Of a DNA stretch of 64,000 nt, positions 19,201 through 28,019 are shown in pieces. The notes beneath the pieces were generated by a model. That model did not search any database, was not told the origin of the DNA, and worked only from the letters and a program-made list of their open reading frames with translations. Location of the stretch: assembly GCA_016178305.1 (NCBI GenBank), contig JACOTM010000012.1, positions 26,721 through 90,720 of the forward strand, in the 5' to 3' direction. Numbering within the stretch: position 1 is the stretch's first letter; each line of letters begins with the position of its first letter. A program made the position numbers and the translations under genes. The stretch comes from Flavobacteriia bacterium (GTDB lineage: Bacteria > Bacteroidota > Bacteroidia > Flavobacteriales_D > Crocinitomicaceae).

Positions 19201-20146
19201 CTATCCAATAAGTACCAGCATTATCAATAAAAATTAAACTTAACTTATTGTTTAATAAAGCATGTTTTTGAAAAATATCTTCCGTATTGTGAAATATTAA
19301 TCCATCACTTGTTATGGTAAATAAACCTTCGTTTCCACTAGTTAATATCCAATTTTTATCATCAGTTAAATGAATATCTGTAATAGTAATAAATCCATAT
19401 TCTTTAAAAAGTTTTTGAAATTTTGGTGTAATATGATGTGTCGAAATTTGATATTGAAATAGTCCTTCATTGGTACAAAAAAATAATAAATCTTTATTTG
19501 GTCGAATAATTTTTGAAATAATACCGATTGTTCCATGTTTGAAAGGAATGATAAGTTTTAGTGTTTTTTTTGACAAAATATCATAAAAATAAACACCTGC
19601 ATCTTCTGTATTGATTAACAAAGAATTATTTCCTAAATAAATTACGCTTTGGGTTCGTTTACTTGGAAAACTATTTTTAAAGGAGGTAAAATTTTTAGTT
19701 TTAGTATTAAATTTTAATAATCCATGGGATGAAGATGCCAGCCACAAATTATTTTGTTCATCTACCGTTATACTTTCGATCTGAAGAACGGTATTTTTTT
19801 GAAAGCTGTAAGTTTCAAATCTTTCGGTTTCAATGTTGTAATTTGTTAATCCATTTGCTGTTCCAAACCATAATTGTCCATTTCCAGATTTAGCGGAACA
19901 TTTGATATATTCACTTTCAATCCCTTTGGTGTTATCTGAATTAAATATCTCAAAACTTTTTCCATCAAATCGATTTAATCCATCTTGAGTACCAATCCAT
20001 AAGGCATTTGTATGATCTTGGATAATATTTGAAACTGAACTTTGAGACAATCCATCGCTAATCGTATAATTACGAAAACGATAAGATGTTTGTGTATGGG
20101 CTACAAAAACAAAAAAGAGTGTAAGAAAACAAAAAAATAACTTCAT
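16259..20146 (-). CDS. Propeller-sensor adenylate cyclase fused to an HD phosphohydrolase domain
   Basis: A 1295-aa membrane sensor. After a signal peptide come two-component-type beta-propeller repeats (about 25-690, e.g. LWIGTQDGLNRFDG, LWFGTANGLTNY), a Y_Y_Y domain (about 690-770), one membrane helix (about 780-800), a coiled coil (800-865) and a class III cyclase domain. Metal-binding Asp895 (LFTDFVGFT) and Asp939, substrate Lys935 and Asp1010 (YDIWG), and transition-state Asn1017 and Arg1021 are all present. Lys plus Asp is the adenylate, not guanylate, signature. An HD domain follows with His1122/His1126, His1158-Asp1159 and Asp1217/1219. One chain could thus make cAMP and hydrolyse a phosphoester, possibly a nucleotide. 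Confidence 0.88.
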   Translation of the reverse strand: MKLFFCFLTLFFVFVAHTQTSYRFRNYTISDGLSQSSVSNIIQDHTNALWIGTQDGLNRFDGKSFEIFNSDNTKGIESEYIKCSAKSGNGQLWFGTANGLTNYNIETERFETYSFQKNTVLQIESITVDEQNNLWLASSSHGLLKFNTKTKNFTSFKNSFPSKRTQSVIYLGNNSLLINTEDAGVYFYDILSKKTLKLIIPFKHGTIGIISKIIRPNKDLLFFCTNEGLFQYQISTHHITPKFQKLFKEYGFITITDIHLTDDKNWILTSGNEGLFTITSDGLIFHNTEDIFQKHALLNNKLSLIFIDNAGTYWIGSERGLSSFNPKRQDFLGVGPSGNLEQGLPSATVWCFGEDQNSNYLYIGTDSGISIYNKKKRKYTHCFRNNDNQVVPVRSIYVLEENHLLAGCDDGLFELFIYGDNSYRYQKVEFAKGIQSLTHNRIYSIIKWKEQKYFLGTKAGVVLYDFQNRKSVIFEHNEKSKSISVGLCRLVFKNKQGKIFFATSTGGLNVLETKNNKIRVNPYKWNSELKNLSKDYITSYYQISEFEYYFGTLGSGLIYWNEKTHTGNTLNKSNGLPNNVIYSVLPDKKNNLWLSSNKGLSCYNIKSKKITNYEEIHGLMSNEFNLGAYLQSKSGLLYFGGIYGFNFFNPSNLGKQENNIKVVFSKIKLDNNWLKTNEENSPLKNPLSLVNNIELSYKERSFTIQFVPSDLSNPELTNYKYLLEGSDEGEVLIGNENQIRLASLSPGEYRLMVYTRIGNEKWNATPSILNIVIAPPFWWTWWFWLIIGLILFGLVRLFIKQKIELERRKLVRLEMKIAERTREIRAKNAQIEAQNIVIENEKNKVIEQQRLLQIEKDKSERLILKIMPESTVKELKDKGTTSARAYKKVSVLFTDFVGFTKKAEQMKPSELVSKLDVYFRKFDDIIVKNNLEKIKTIGDAYMCAGGVPVRNNTNPIDTTIAALQIQDYMSSLKEECIKEGREEDIWMLRLGINTGEVTAGVIGSERLAYDIWGATVNRAQRMEMLGEPGKVTVTGETYKLIEPFFECVFRGKVQSKSKEFIEMYTVERIKVQLSEDQKGIIPNERFHQIVNLYLYSSINYNKAERHITKVLEKGLSDKLHYHSLEHMKDVVQAVENIALTENVTDEGLFLLKSAASYHDAGFIEQYDKNEPIGARLAEEILPKYGYTEQHIQQIKELIYVTQIPHNPKNKLEEIICDADLDYLGRDDFEEIADKLRIELREHGKINSDRKWDEIQVQFLTNHRYFTQTAINTRKAKKIENLEKIKQRLLKNNYKD

Positions 20147-20152
20147 ATATGT

Positions 20153-20174
20153 ATTTCGTTCATACGTACGAAAT
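20153..20174. repeat. Inverted repeat upstream of the cyclase gene
   Basis: ATTTCGT (20153-20159) and ACGAAAT (20168-20174) form a perfect dyad with an 8-bp spacer inside the 57-bp gap between ferritin and the cyclase gene, both on the minus strand. It could be an operator of the cyclase or part of a ferritin terminator. Confidence 0.4.
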
Positions 20175-20203
20175 GATTTTGTAAAAGTTTCGAAATTAAC
20201 AAT

Positions 20204-20731
20204 TTATTGAGCTTTGCTATCTGCAGGAGTTGAATTCGCTCTTGTTGTAATCATTTTTAATAAATCGCGGTCGAACATGTATAATCCACCTTTATCACCA
20301 TCGATAAGTTTTAGTTTATCTAAAATTGTACGAGCCAGCGCTTCTTCTTCCAATTGTTCTGAGACATACCATTGTACAAAATTATGGGTCGTATAATCTT
20401 TCTCTTGTAAACAAATATCTACTAAATTATTAATGCTATCAGTTACCATTAATTCATGATTTAATAGTTGTTCAAAAACATTTTCTAAATCTTTAAATTC
20501 AATAGGTGGTTGTTCAATTGCTTGAATCATCGCTTTTCCGCCTCTTTCATTGACAAACTTGATAAGTTTCAACATGTGAAAGCGCTCTTCGTCTGAATGA
20601 GAATATAAAAACTGAGCTGTTCCACTTAAGCCATGGTTCTCAGCCCAAGATGCCATTGCTAAATAAAATTGAGAAGAATATCCTTCTTTATGTATTTGGT
20701 CGTTTAATGCTGCTTCTACTCGTGTGTTCAT
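20204..20731 (-). CDS. ftnA: Non-haem ferritin
   Basis: A 175-aa iron-storage ferritin. The ferroxidase-centre residues are visible: Glu17 (HKEGYSSQFYLA), Glu49/His53 region (DEERFHMLKL), Glu93 (NHELMV) and Gln/Glu near 126-130 (SEQLEEEALA). It oxidises Fe(II) and stores ferric mineral in a 24-mer cage in the cytoplasm. It is divergent from rnr across a 168-bp gap and lies upstream of the cyclase gene. I see no iron-type operator in front of it. Confidence 0.93.
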   Translation of the reverse strand: MNTRVEAALNDQIHKEGYSSQFYLAMASWAENHGLSGTAQFLYSHSDEERFHMLKLIKFVNERGGKAMIQAIEQPPIEFKDLENVFEQLLNHELMVTDSINNLVDICLQEKDYTTHNFVQWYVSEQLEEEALARTILDKLKLIDGDKGGLYMFDRDLLKMITTRANSTPADSKAQ

Positions 20732-20899
20732 GTTTTGTATTTTTCAATGTTAATTTACTATTTTTTTTGAAAAGATCTTCTTTTTGGGTTAGAAATCTTC
20801 TTTTCTTTTTAAGAAAGCCTAAAATTACACTCAATATTTTAATTTAACTCCTTTTTTCATATATTTAATACTAATTTAGCAATTCAATCGACAGACAGT

Positions 20900-23032
20900 A
20901 TGCGCAAACAAAACGGTAAAAAATCCAACAAACTCAAGCAAAGTTTAATTCATGTAATTCGCAAAGTATTTGAAAAAAATCCTGGGGCTAAATTAACGCA
21001 TAAGCAAGTTTGCGAAATGGTTGATGTGCGTGACAATGCTTTACGTAAATTAGTTTATACAATTTTACAAGATTTGGCAGTAGAAAAATACTTAAAAACG
21101 CTTTCTCACGGGGAATATGTTTTGATTGAAGATACTGCAAATTATGTGGAAGGTACTTTATCTATGTCTGCAAGGGGAGCTGGTTTTGTGATGGTTTCGA
21201 AAGAAGTGAAAGATATTTATATTGCTCCTGAAAATGTCAACCAATCATTGAATGGCGATGTTGTGAAAGTCCAAATTATTAAAAAAGGTCCGACACGAAC
21301 TGAAGGAAGAATTATCGCTATTGTTGAACGTGAAAGAACGCAATTTGTTGGGGTGATTCAGATGCATGAAAATTTCGCATTTTTAATTCCTGATAATACA
21401 AGAGCAGGTACAGATATATATATCCCTAAGGAAAAATTAAATGGTGCTAAAGATGGCGAAAAGTGTTTGGTTAAAATTACTGTTTGGCCTAAATCTGCTG
21501 GAAATCCATTTGGTGAAGTAATAGAATGTTTGGGCAAAAAATCTACCAATGATACTGAAATGTTAAGTATTTTATGCAATAATGGTATAGAATTTCAGTT
21601 TCCAAATGAGGTATTAAGTCAAGCTGAAACAGTAGGAATGGATTTAGATCCATTAGAAATAGAAAAACGGAGGGATTTTAGAAATATCACAACGTTTACC
21701 ATTGACCCTGTAGATGCAAAAGATTTTGATGATGCACTTTCGTACCAAATTTTAGAAAATGGACACTTAGAAATAGGGATTCATATTGCCGACGTAAGCC
21801 ATTATGTAACACCTGGAAGTCCGATGGATATTGAGGCTTTGAAACGTTCGAATTCTGTTTACTTAGTAGATAGAGTGGTTCCGATGTTGCCAGAACAACT
21901 ATCAAATATGGCTTGTTCGCTTCGTCCACATGAAGATAAATATAGTTTTTCTGCTGTTTTTGAAATGGATGAAAATGGGAAAATCTACAATGAGTGGTTT
22001 GGGAAAACAGTGATTCACTCTGATCGAAGATTTTCGTATGAAGAAGCTCAAGAAATTATTGAAGGGAAAGAAGGAGATTATCAAACAGAGATTCGAAAAC
22101 TAGATGCTATTGCTAAATTGTATCGTGGAAAACGCATGAAAAATGGAGCTTTAAGTATTGAATCAGAAGAAATGCGCTTTAAACTGGATGAGGAAGGAAT
22201 GCCTGTTGAAGTGATGATTAAAGTGTCAAAAGATGCTCATAAATTAGTAGAAGAATTTATGTTGTTAGCGAATCGTAAAGTAGCTGAATTTATAGGTATT
22301 CCGAAAAAAGGAAGAGATCAAATTCCTTTTGTTTACCGTTGTCATGATAAACCAGATGAGACAAAAATTGGTGTTTTCAATGTATTTATTGATAAATTCG
22401 GTTATAAATTAGATTTTACAGCACCAGATCAAATCGCAAAAAGTATTAATAAATTGTTAGACGATATTCGTTTAACCAATGAATATTCCATTATTCAAAC
22501 CATGGCAATTCGTTCGATGGCAAAAGCAAGTTATGAAACGAAAAATATTGGACATTATGGATTGGCATTTGAACATTATACTCATTTTACTTCGCCCATT
22601 CGTCGTTATGCGGATTTAGTGGTACATCGAATAGTCTTTGAAGAATTGAATGCTCAAAAACATAAGTATGGAAAAGAATTAGACGATGTTTGTAAGCGCA
22701 TTTCAAGAATGGAACGGAAAGCAGTGGATGCAGAACGAGATTCTACAAAATATTTTCAAGTATTGTTTGTTCAAGATAAAATAGGAGAGGAGTTTGAAGG
22801 GATTGTTTCAGGTTTAACAGAACATGGTTTGTTTGTTAAAATGATAGAAAATCAATGTGAAGGATTGGTTGCAATGAGCGATATTCCTGGAGATCGTTTT
22901 TATTTTGATCAGGAAAAATTTAGTGTTATTGGAGCAAAAACAAAGAAAGAGTATAATTTTGGGGATAAAGTAAGAGTGAAAATATATGAAGTACATTTTC
23001 AAAAAAGACAAATTGATTTAGAAATGTTGTGA
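20900..23032 (+). CDS. rnr: Ribonuclease R
   Basis: A 710-aa 3'-5' exoribonuclease of the RNB family. Domains in order: N-terminal helix-turn-helix-like region (about 10-60), two cold-shock/OB domains, the RNB catalytic core with the metal-binding signature TIDPVDAKDFDDALS (about residues 272-286), and a C-terminal S1 domain ending near the terminus. It degrades structured RNA in the cytoplasm. The C-terminal basic tail of the E. coli enzyme is absent. It converges on radA with only 20 bp between stops. Confidence 0.95.
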   Translation: MRKQNGKKSNKLKQSLIHVIRKVFEKNPGAKLTHKQVCEMVDVRDNALRKLVYTILQDLAVEKYLKTLSHGEYVLIEDTANYVEGTLSMSARGAGFVMVSKEVKDIYIAPENVNQSLNGDVVKVQIIKKGPTRTEGRIIAIVERERTQFVGVIQMHENFAFLIPDNTRAGTDIYIPKEKLNGAKDGEKCLVKITVWPKSAGNPFGEVIECLGKKSTNDTEMLSILCNNGIEFQFPNEVLSQAETVGMDLDPLEIEKRRDFRNITTFTIDPVDAKDFDDALSYQILENGHLEIGIHIADVSHYVTPGSPMDIEALKRSNSVYLVDRVVPMLPEQLSNMACSLRPHEDKYSFSAVFEMDENGKIYNEWFGKTVIHSDRRFSYEEAQEIIEGKEGDYQTEIRKLDAIAKLYRGKRMKNGALSIESEEMRFKLDEEGMPVEVMIKVSKDAHKLVEEFMLLANRKVAEFIGIPKKGRDQIPFVYRCHDKPDETKIGVFNVFIDKFGYKLDFTAPDQIAKSINKLLDDIRLTNEYSIIQTMAIRSMAKASYETKNIGHYGLAFEHYTHFTSPIRRYADLVVHRIVFEELNAQKHKYGKELDDVCKRISRMERKAVDAERDSTKYFQVLFVQDKIGEEFEGIVSGLTEHGLFVKMIENQCEGLVAMSDIPGDRFYFDQEKFSVIGAKTKKEYNFGDKVRVKIYEVHFQKRQIDLEML

Positions 23033-23052
23033 TTACATAGGAAGTAGGTTGT

Positions 23053-24414
23053 TTAGGCAAATAAAGCTCGAACAACTTCTTCCATTTTACCACATTTTAC
23101 AATTTCTATTTTATAATTAGATTGTTCAATTCCTTTAGAATATTTGGAAATAATTATTTTTTGAAAGCCTAATTTTTCCGCTTCTGAAATACGCTGATCA
23201 ATTCGATTGACAGGACGAATTTCACCTGATAATCCAACTTCAGCGGAAAGGCTAATTTTTTTATCTATTGCAATATCTGCATTTGATGAAAGAACCGCAG
23301 CAACAACCGCCAAATCAATTGCGGGATCATCAACTTTAATACCACCAGCAATATTTAAAAATACATCTTTAGCTCCTAATTTAAATCCACATCTTTTTTC
23401 CATTACAGCTAAAAGCATATTCAATCTTTTGCTATCAAAACCAGTCGAAGAACGTTGAGGAGTGCCATAAGCTGCAGTACTTACTAAGGCTTGAACTTCA
23501 ACTAACATGGGTCTTAACCCTTCTAAAGTTGCTGCAATAGCGATACCACTTAAAGAAGAATCTGTGTTCGTAATTAATATCTCTGAGGGATTTTCTACTT
23601 GTCGTAAACCATTTCCGAGCATCTCATAAATACCTAATTCATTCGTACTTCCGAAACGATTTTTTATAGTACGCAGTAATCTATAAACATGATTGCGATC
23701 TCCTTCAAATTGCATAACGGTATCAACCATGTGTTCCAATACCTTTGGACCAGCTAAAGAACCTTCTTTGGTGATATGGCCAATTAAAAAAACAGGGGTA
23801 TTTGTTTGTTTGGCATAGCGTAATAATTGCGCTGTACATTCTCTAACTTGAGAAATACTTCCTGGTGCACTTTCAATATGAGAGCTGTATAATGTTTGAA
23901 TAGAATCTATAACCATCAATTGAGGTTGAACATTTTCAGCTTGTGTAAAAATATTTTGAAGATTGGTTTCAGTTAAAATAAAGCAATCTTTATTTTCCAT
24001 CCCAATTCGTTCGGCGCGCATTTTTATTTGTTGTTCACTTTCTTCACCAGAAACATAGAGAATTTTCAAATTTGTTTCCATTACGGCCATTTGTAAAGTC
24101 AAGGTTGATTTTCCAATACCAGGTTCTCCACCAAAAAGAATCAGTGAACCGGGAACAATACCGCCACCTAATACACGATTAATTTCTTGGTCTTTTAAAA
24201 TAATACGTGTATAATTTTGACTCTCAATTGTTTGTAAAGTCTGTGGTTTAGCAGTTCTACCAGATGTTGAAAAAGCAACAACTTGTGAAGTATTTTTTTC
24301 AATAATTTCTTCCACAAAAGTATTCCATTCACTACATGAAGGACATTTTCCCATCCATTTTGGAGTTTCATAACCACAGTTTTGACAGAAAAATGCTGAT
24401 TTTACTTTTGCCAT
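23053..24414 (-). CDS. radA: DNA repair protein RadA/Sms
   Basis: A 453-aa RecA-like branch-migration helicase used in homologous recombination. It opens with a four-Cys zinc finger (CQNCG...CPSC at residues 10-29), then Walker A GGEPGIGKST, the RadA-specific KNRFG motif (TIKNRFGSTNELG), and a C-terminal Lon-like domain (about 270 onward). A frame extends 14 codons further upstream, but the family start MAKVKSAFFCQNCG fits 24414. Confidence 0.94.
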   Translation of the reverse strand: MAKVKSAFFCQNCGYETPKWMGKCPSCSEWNTFVEEIIEKNTSQVVAFSTSGRTAKPQTLQTIESQNYTRIILKDQEINRVLGGGIVPGSLILFGGEPGIGKSTLTLQMAVMETNLKILYVSGEESEQQIKMRAERIGMENKDCFILTETNLQNIFTQAENVQPQLMVIDSIQTLYSSHIESAPGSISQVRECTAQLLRYAKQTNTPVFLIGHITKEGSLAGPKVLEHMVDTVMQFEGDRNHVYRLLRTIKNRFGSTNELGIYEMLGNGLRQVENPSEILITNTDSSLSGIAIAATLEGLRPMLVEVQALVSTAAYGTPQRSSTGFDSKRLNMLLAVMEKRCGFKLGAKDVFLNIAGGIKVDDPAIDLAVVAAVLSSNADIAIDKKISLSAEVGLSGEIRPVNRIDQRISEAEKLGFQKIIISKYSKGIEQSNYKIEIVKCGKMEEVVRALFA

Positions 24415-24589
24415 ATTTATTGAAATTAAAGTGTAAAAATAAGAAGAAATATTCAATCTAAATTTTAATCACCTAGGTAAGCTAACTACGTATATTTTAT
24501 TACTTTAGAAAAAAACAACTTTTTTTCAACGCAAAATTTAGTATGTTTATCAAAATGACTCTAGAGGCGTAAATTTAACGAACTATTCA

Positions 24590-24967
24590 ATGAAAAGATT
24601 AATAATAAATAAAACAGAAACTTCACCCTTCATAGATTTTTGTTTTGAATCGAGAATATTACAAATTCAAGGACAATCAACGCTAGATGAAGTAATTGAA
24701 TTTTACACTCCAGTTATAGAATGGATTCGTTCAATTAGTCAAAAGCAAAACATTGATTTTACTTTTATTTTAGAAATGGAATATTTCAATTTTGAATCAT
24801 CAATGATGTTATTTGAAATATTGACAGAATTGGAAAAAGTTAATTCGGAAGGGAAAAATTCAATAGATGTTATATGGAATTATGATGAAAGAGATGAAGA
24901 TATGGTCGAAGCGATTGAAAAATATTCTGAAATAATTCAATTACCATTTGTATTGAACAAAATGTAA
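24590..24967 (+). CDS. siaC: SiaC-family regulatory phosphoprotein (DUF1987)
   Basis: A 125-aa protein with the SiaC layout: N-terminal strand pair, the FYTPVIEWI helix, the core MEYFNFESSMMLFEIL and the acidic YDERDEDMVEAIEKYSEII segment. In Pseudomonas SiaC is phosphorylated by SiaB and dephosphorylated by SiaA to control the diguanylate cyclase SiaD. In typical members the core reads FN-T-S-S; here it is FN-F-E-S-S, so the usual Thr position is Phe and the phospho-acceptor, if any, would be one of the following serines. No siaA, siaB or siaD is in the window. It heads a four-gene run to 29378. Confidence 0.8.
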   Translation: MKRLIINKTETSPFIDFCFESRILQIQGQSTLDEVIEFYTPVIEWIRSISQKQNIDFTFILEMEYFNFESSMMLFEILTELEKVNSEGKNSIDVIWNYDERDEDMVEAIEKYSEIIQLPFVLNKM

Positions 24968-24992
24968 ATTTTATAACAAACTTTCACTTCAA

Positions 24993-27971
24993 ATGAACCA
25001 AGAGATTCTCCATTCATTGATGCAATTATTTGCAATTATCACCAAACAAGATGAGACTTGTTGGGAGATACAGGATGCTTATGTTAAAGATTTTCTTTCT
25101 TCTCAAATTTCAGCAGAAAAAAGAGATGGATATTATCAAGAATATCAAGAATATTTAAAAAAGGACTCTCTAAAAATTCAGTGGACAAATAAAATTTCCG
25201 TGAAAGATTCTGTTCATACATTAGCTATTTGTAAAAAAATTAATGCGACATTTTCATTAAAACAAAAAACGATACTGCTAGTTTGGTTGGCAGAATTTAC
25301 GTTTGCTTCGAAAGAAGAATCAAAAACACGTATTGAATTATTAACAGCTATTAGTAATGTTTTTCATGTTTTAAATGATGAACTTCAAAATATTTTCTTT
25401 TTTGTTCGTGCTAAAGATGATGATTCAGAGACCAATGAACAAACCTTGATAAACAAGCATAAAACATTAATTGTAAATCATCAAAATTCAGCTATTTTAT
25501 TTTTATATATTGAATCGATTAATATTTTATTTTTTCATTATAAAAAAGAAGAAATTATACGGTTAAATGGGCAATTATTAACAGCAAAAAAAGTTTATAT
25601 ATTTTCAGAAGGAGCAGCTATAAAAACGATAGAGAACACATTTCTACAGCACGATATACTTTCATTATTTAGAGCTTCAATTATTAAAAACAACATTCAT
25701 TTTAGTGCAAAAATCCCACTTTATAAATTTAAATCTAAAAAAGTAGCATTAAAAAGTATAAATGTGAATGAAAATGGAGGAACATTAATTGGAATAATGG
25801 GAAGTTCAGGTTCAGGAAAAACAACTTTGCTCAATGTACTATCTGGGATAAATCCGATAACTAAAGGAACTATATTTTTAAATGGACATTCGATTTATTC
25901 GAATGAAAGTAAATCGAATATTGGTTATATTTCACAAGATGATTTACTAATGGAGGAATTAACGGTGTACCAAAACCTTTATTTCAATGCCAAGCTAGTC
26001 AATGAAAAATGGGGAAAAGAAGAGTTGAAAATACGTATAAAAAAGGTGTTAATAGATCTTGGATTATACGATATCAAAGACAATACAGTGGGTAGTGTTA
26101 TCCATAACAACATTAGTGGCGGGCAAAGGAAGAGACTAAATATTGCATTGGAATTACTGCGAGATCCGTTGGTTTTATTTGTTGACGAACCGACTTCTGG
26201 TCTTTCGTCTAAGGATTCTGAGAATGTAATTTCCATTTTTAAAAGGCTTACGGAACAAGGAAAAATTGTTTTTATTGTTATTCATCAACCATCGAGTGAA
26301 ATTTTTAAACATTTTGATAAATTATTTATATTAGATGAAGGAGGATTACCCGTTTATTATGGGAATACATTGGAATCAATAGTGTATTTTAAAACAATTT
26401 CGAATCAAATTAATCAAGATATTAGTGAATGTCCAACTTGTAGTCATGTATCTCCCGAACAAATATTTGATATTTTGGAAGAGAAAAAATTGGATGAGTT
26501 TGGTCATTATACATCTGAAAGAAAAATTCCAGCGAAACAATGGCATACCTTTTATAAAAATAATTATGATGGCACGATTGAAAAAAATCAGGTTATTGAT
26601 GATTTGAATTTTGTAAAAAAGCCCTCTTTATATCAACAATTTAAAGTGTTTTTTAAACGTGATTTCTATTCTAGAATTTATGATAAACAATATTTATTAA
26701 TTGTATTGTTAGAAGCACCTCTTTTAGCAGGATTTCTCAGTTTTATTATCAAAAGCTCGAATAATACGGATGAAAATAATTATCTTTTCAGTTTTAATAA
26801 AAATATACCGGCCTATATTTTTATGTTAATTATTGTAACATTATTTATTAGTTTGACAGTTAGTGCGGAAGAAATATTTAAAGATCGAAGAATATTAAAA
26901 AGGGAACATTTACTTCAATTATCGCGATTGAGTTATTTAAGTTCTAAAGTATGTTATTTGTTGATTTTATCTTTAATTCAATCTTTTTTATTATGTATTA
27001 TTGGAAACAGCATCATTGAATTAGCAGGAAATTTTTTTTATTATTGGGTACTAATTTTTTCCATTTTTGTATTTGGAAATATAACAGGTTTAATGTTATC
27101 CTCGAGTTTAAAATCTATCGTTGCTATTTATATTATTATTCCGATTATCATCATCCCTCAAATAGTATTAAGCGGTGCCATGTTTAAATTTGAAAATTTA
27201 AATAAAAGCTTAAACAAAGGTTATACAACACCACTGATTTCAAATACGATGATCTCAAAATGGGGTTTTGAAAGCTTAATGGTGATTCAATTTACACAAA
27301 ATAAATATGAAAAAACAATTTTCCAATACGATCAACTTTTGAGCGATTGTGCTTATCGAACAACGTATTTATTCCCTTACCTTACAGATTTGGTGCAAAC
27401 AAAAAAAGAAAATTCAGTATGTTCAGATACAATTTTTAATACCTTAAAGTTTGAAAGTGAGAGAGACTTTGTAAAAAACAAATTTCATTTTCATTTTAAA
27501 AAACAGATGACAATCGCAAAAGCAAAAGAAAGTATAGATCTATTATCAGAATATTATCAATCTCAATACAATAAAATTTCGAGACTAAAAGATAGCCAAT
27601 TGATGCAATTAAGAAATAAATTAGGAAAAAAAGAAATGATGCAGCTAAAAACTAAATTTTACAACGATGATGTTGCAGATTTGGTTCAAAATACGTTAAT
27701 AAAAAAGAAATATTTTGTTGAAAATTCTAGAGTTTACCAAAATTACGACCATATATATTTGAGAGATCATTTAGCTCCAAATTATTCTTTAAAAGGAACC
27801 TTTATGTTTGTTCCAAATAAGAAAATAGGAGAAAAAATAATATCAACATTTAGTTATAACCTTATTGTTATTTGGTTATTAAATATCTCTCTTTTCTTTA
27901 TTCTATACTTTGATATTTTAAAAAAAATACTTAATATTAAACTGATCAATAAAAATGAATCTATAAACTAA
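24993..27971 (+). CDS. ABCG-like transporter fused to an N-terminal TerB-like region
   Basis: A 992-aa protein. Residues 1-150 are helical and acidic with a pattern like the TerB tellurite-resistance fold (FASKEESKTRIELLTAISN). A poorly recognised linker (150-250) follows. The ABC ATPase has Walker A GSSGSGKTT (about 269-277), signature ISGGQRKRL and Walker B LVLFVDEPTSG. The remainder is an ABC-2/ABCG-type permease with five or six helices split by a large extracytoplasmic loop (about 760-940). ATPase-before-permease in one chain is the ABCG half-transporter order. The cargo is unknown. It follows siaC by 25 bp. Confidence 0.8.
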   Translation: MNQEILHSLMQLFAIITKQDETCWEIQDAYVKDFLSSQISAEKRDGYYQEYQEYLKKDSLKIQWTNKISVKDSVHTLAICKKINATFSLKQKTILLVWLAEFTFASKEESKTRIELLTAISNVFHVLNDELQNIFFFVRAKDDDSETNEQTLINKHKTLIVNHQNSAILFLYIESINILFFHYKKEEIIRLNGQLLTAKKVYIFSEGAAIKTIENTFLQHDILSLFRASIIKNNIHFSAKIPLYKFKSKKVALKSINVNENGGTLIGIMGSSGSGKTTLLNVLSGINPITKGTIFLNGHSIYSNESKSNIGYISQDDLLMEELTVYQNLYFNAKLVNEKWGKEELKIRIKKVLIDLGLYDIKDNTVGSVIHNNISGGQRKRLNIALELLRDPLVLFVDEPTSGLSSKDSENVISIFKRLTEQGKIVFIVIHQPSSEIFKHFDKLFILDEGGLPVYYGNTLESIVYFKTISNQINQDISECPTCSHVSPEQIFDILEEKKLDEFGHYTSERKIPAKQWHTFYKNNYDGTIEKNQVIDDLNFVKKPSLYQQFKVFFKRDFYSRIYDKQYLLIVLLEAPLLAGFLSFIIKSSNNTDENNYLFSFNKNIPAYIFMLIIVTLFISLTVSAEEIFKDRRILKREHLLQLSRLSYLSSKVCYLLILSLIQSFLLCIIGNSIIELAGNFFYYWVLIFSIFVFGNITGLMLSSSLKSIVAIYIIIPIIIIPQIVLSGAMFKFENLNKSLNKGYTTPLISNTMISKWGFESLMVIQFTQNKYEKTIFQYDQLLSDCAYRTTYLFPYLTDLVQTKKENSVCSDTIFNTLKFESERDFVKNKFHFHFKKQMTIAKAKESIDLLSEYYQSQYNKISRLKDSQLMQLRNKLGKKEMMQLKTKFYNDDVADLVQNTLIKKKYFVENSRVYQNYDHIYLRDHLAPNYSLKGTFMFVPNKKIGEKIISTFSYNLIVIWLLNISLFFILYFDILKKILNIKLINKNESIN

Positions 27972-28019
27972 ACAATGTACCAATAACTATTCAATGTTTC
28001 AATCATAAAAACTATACAG

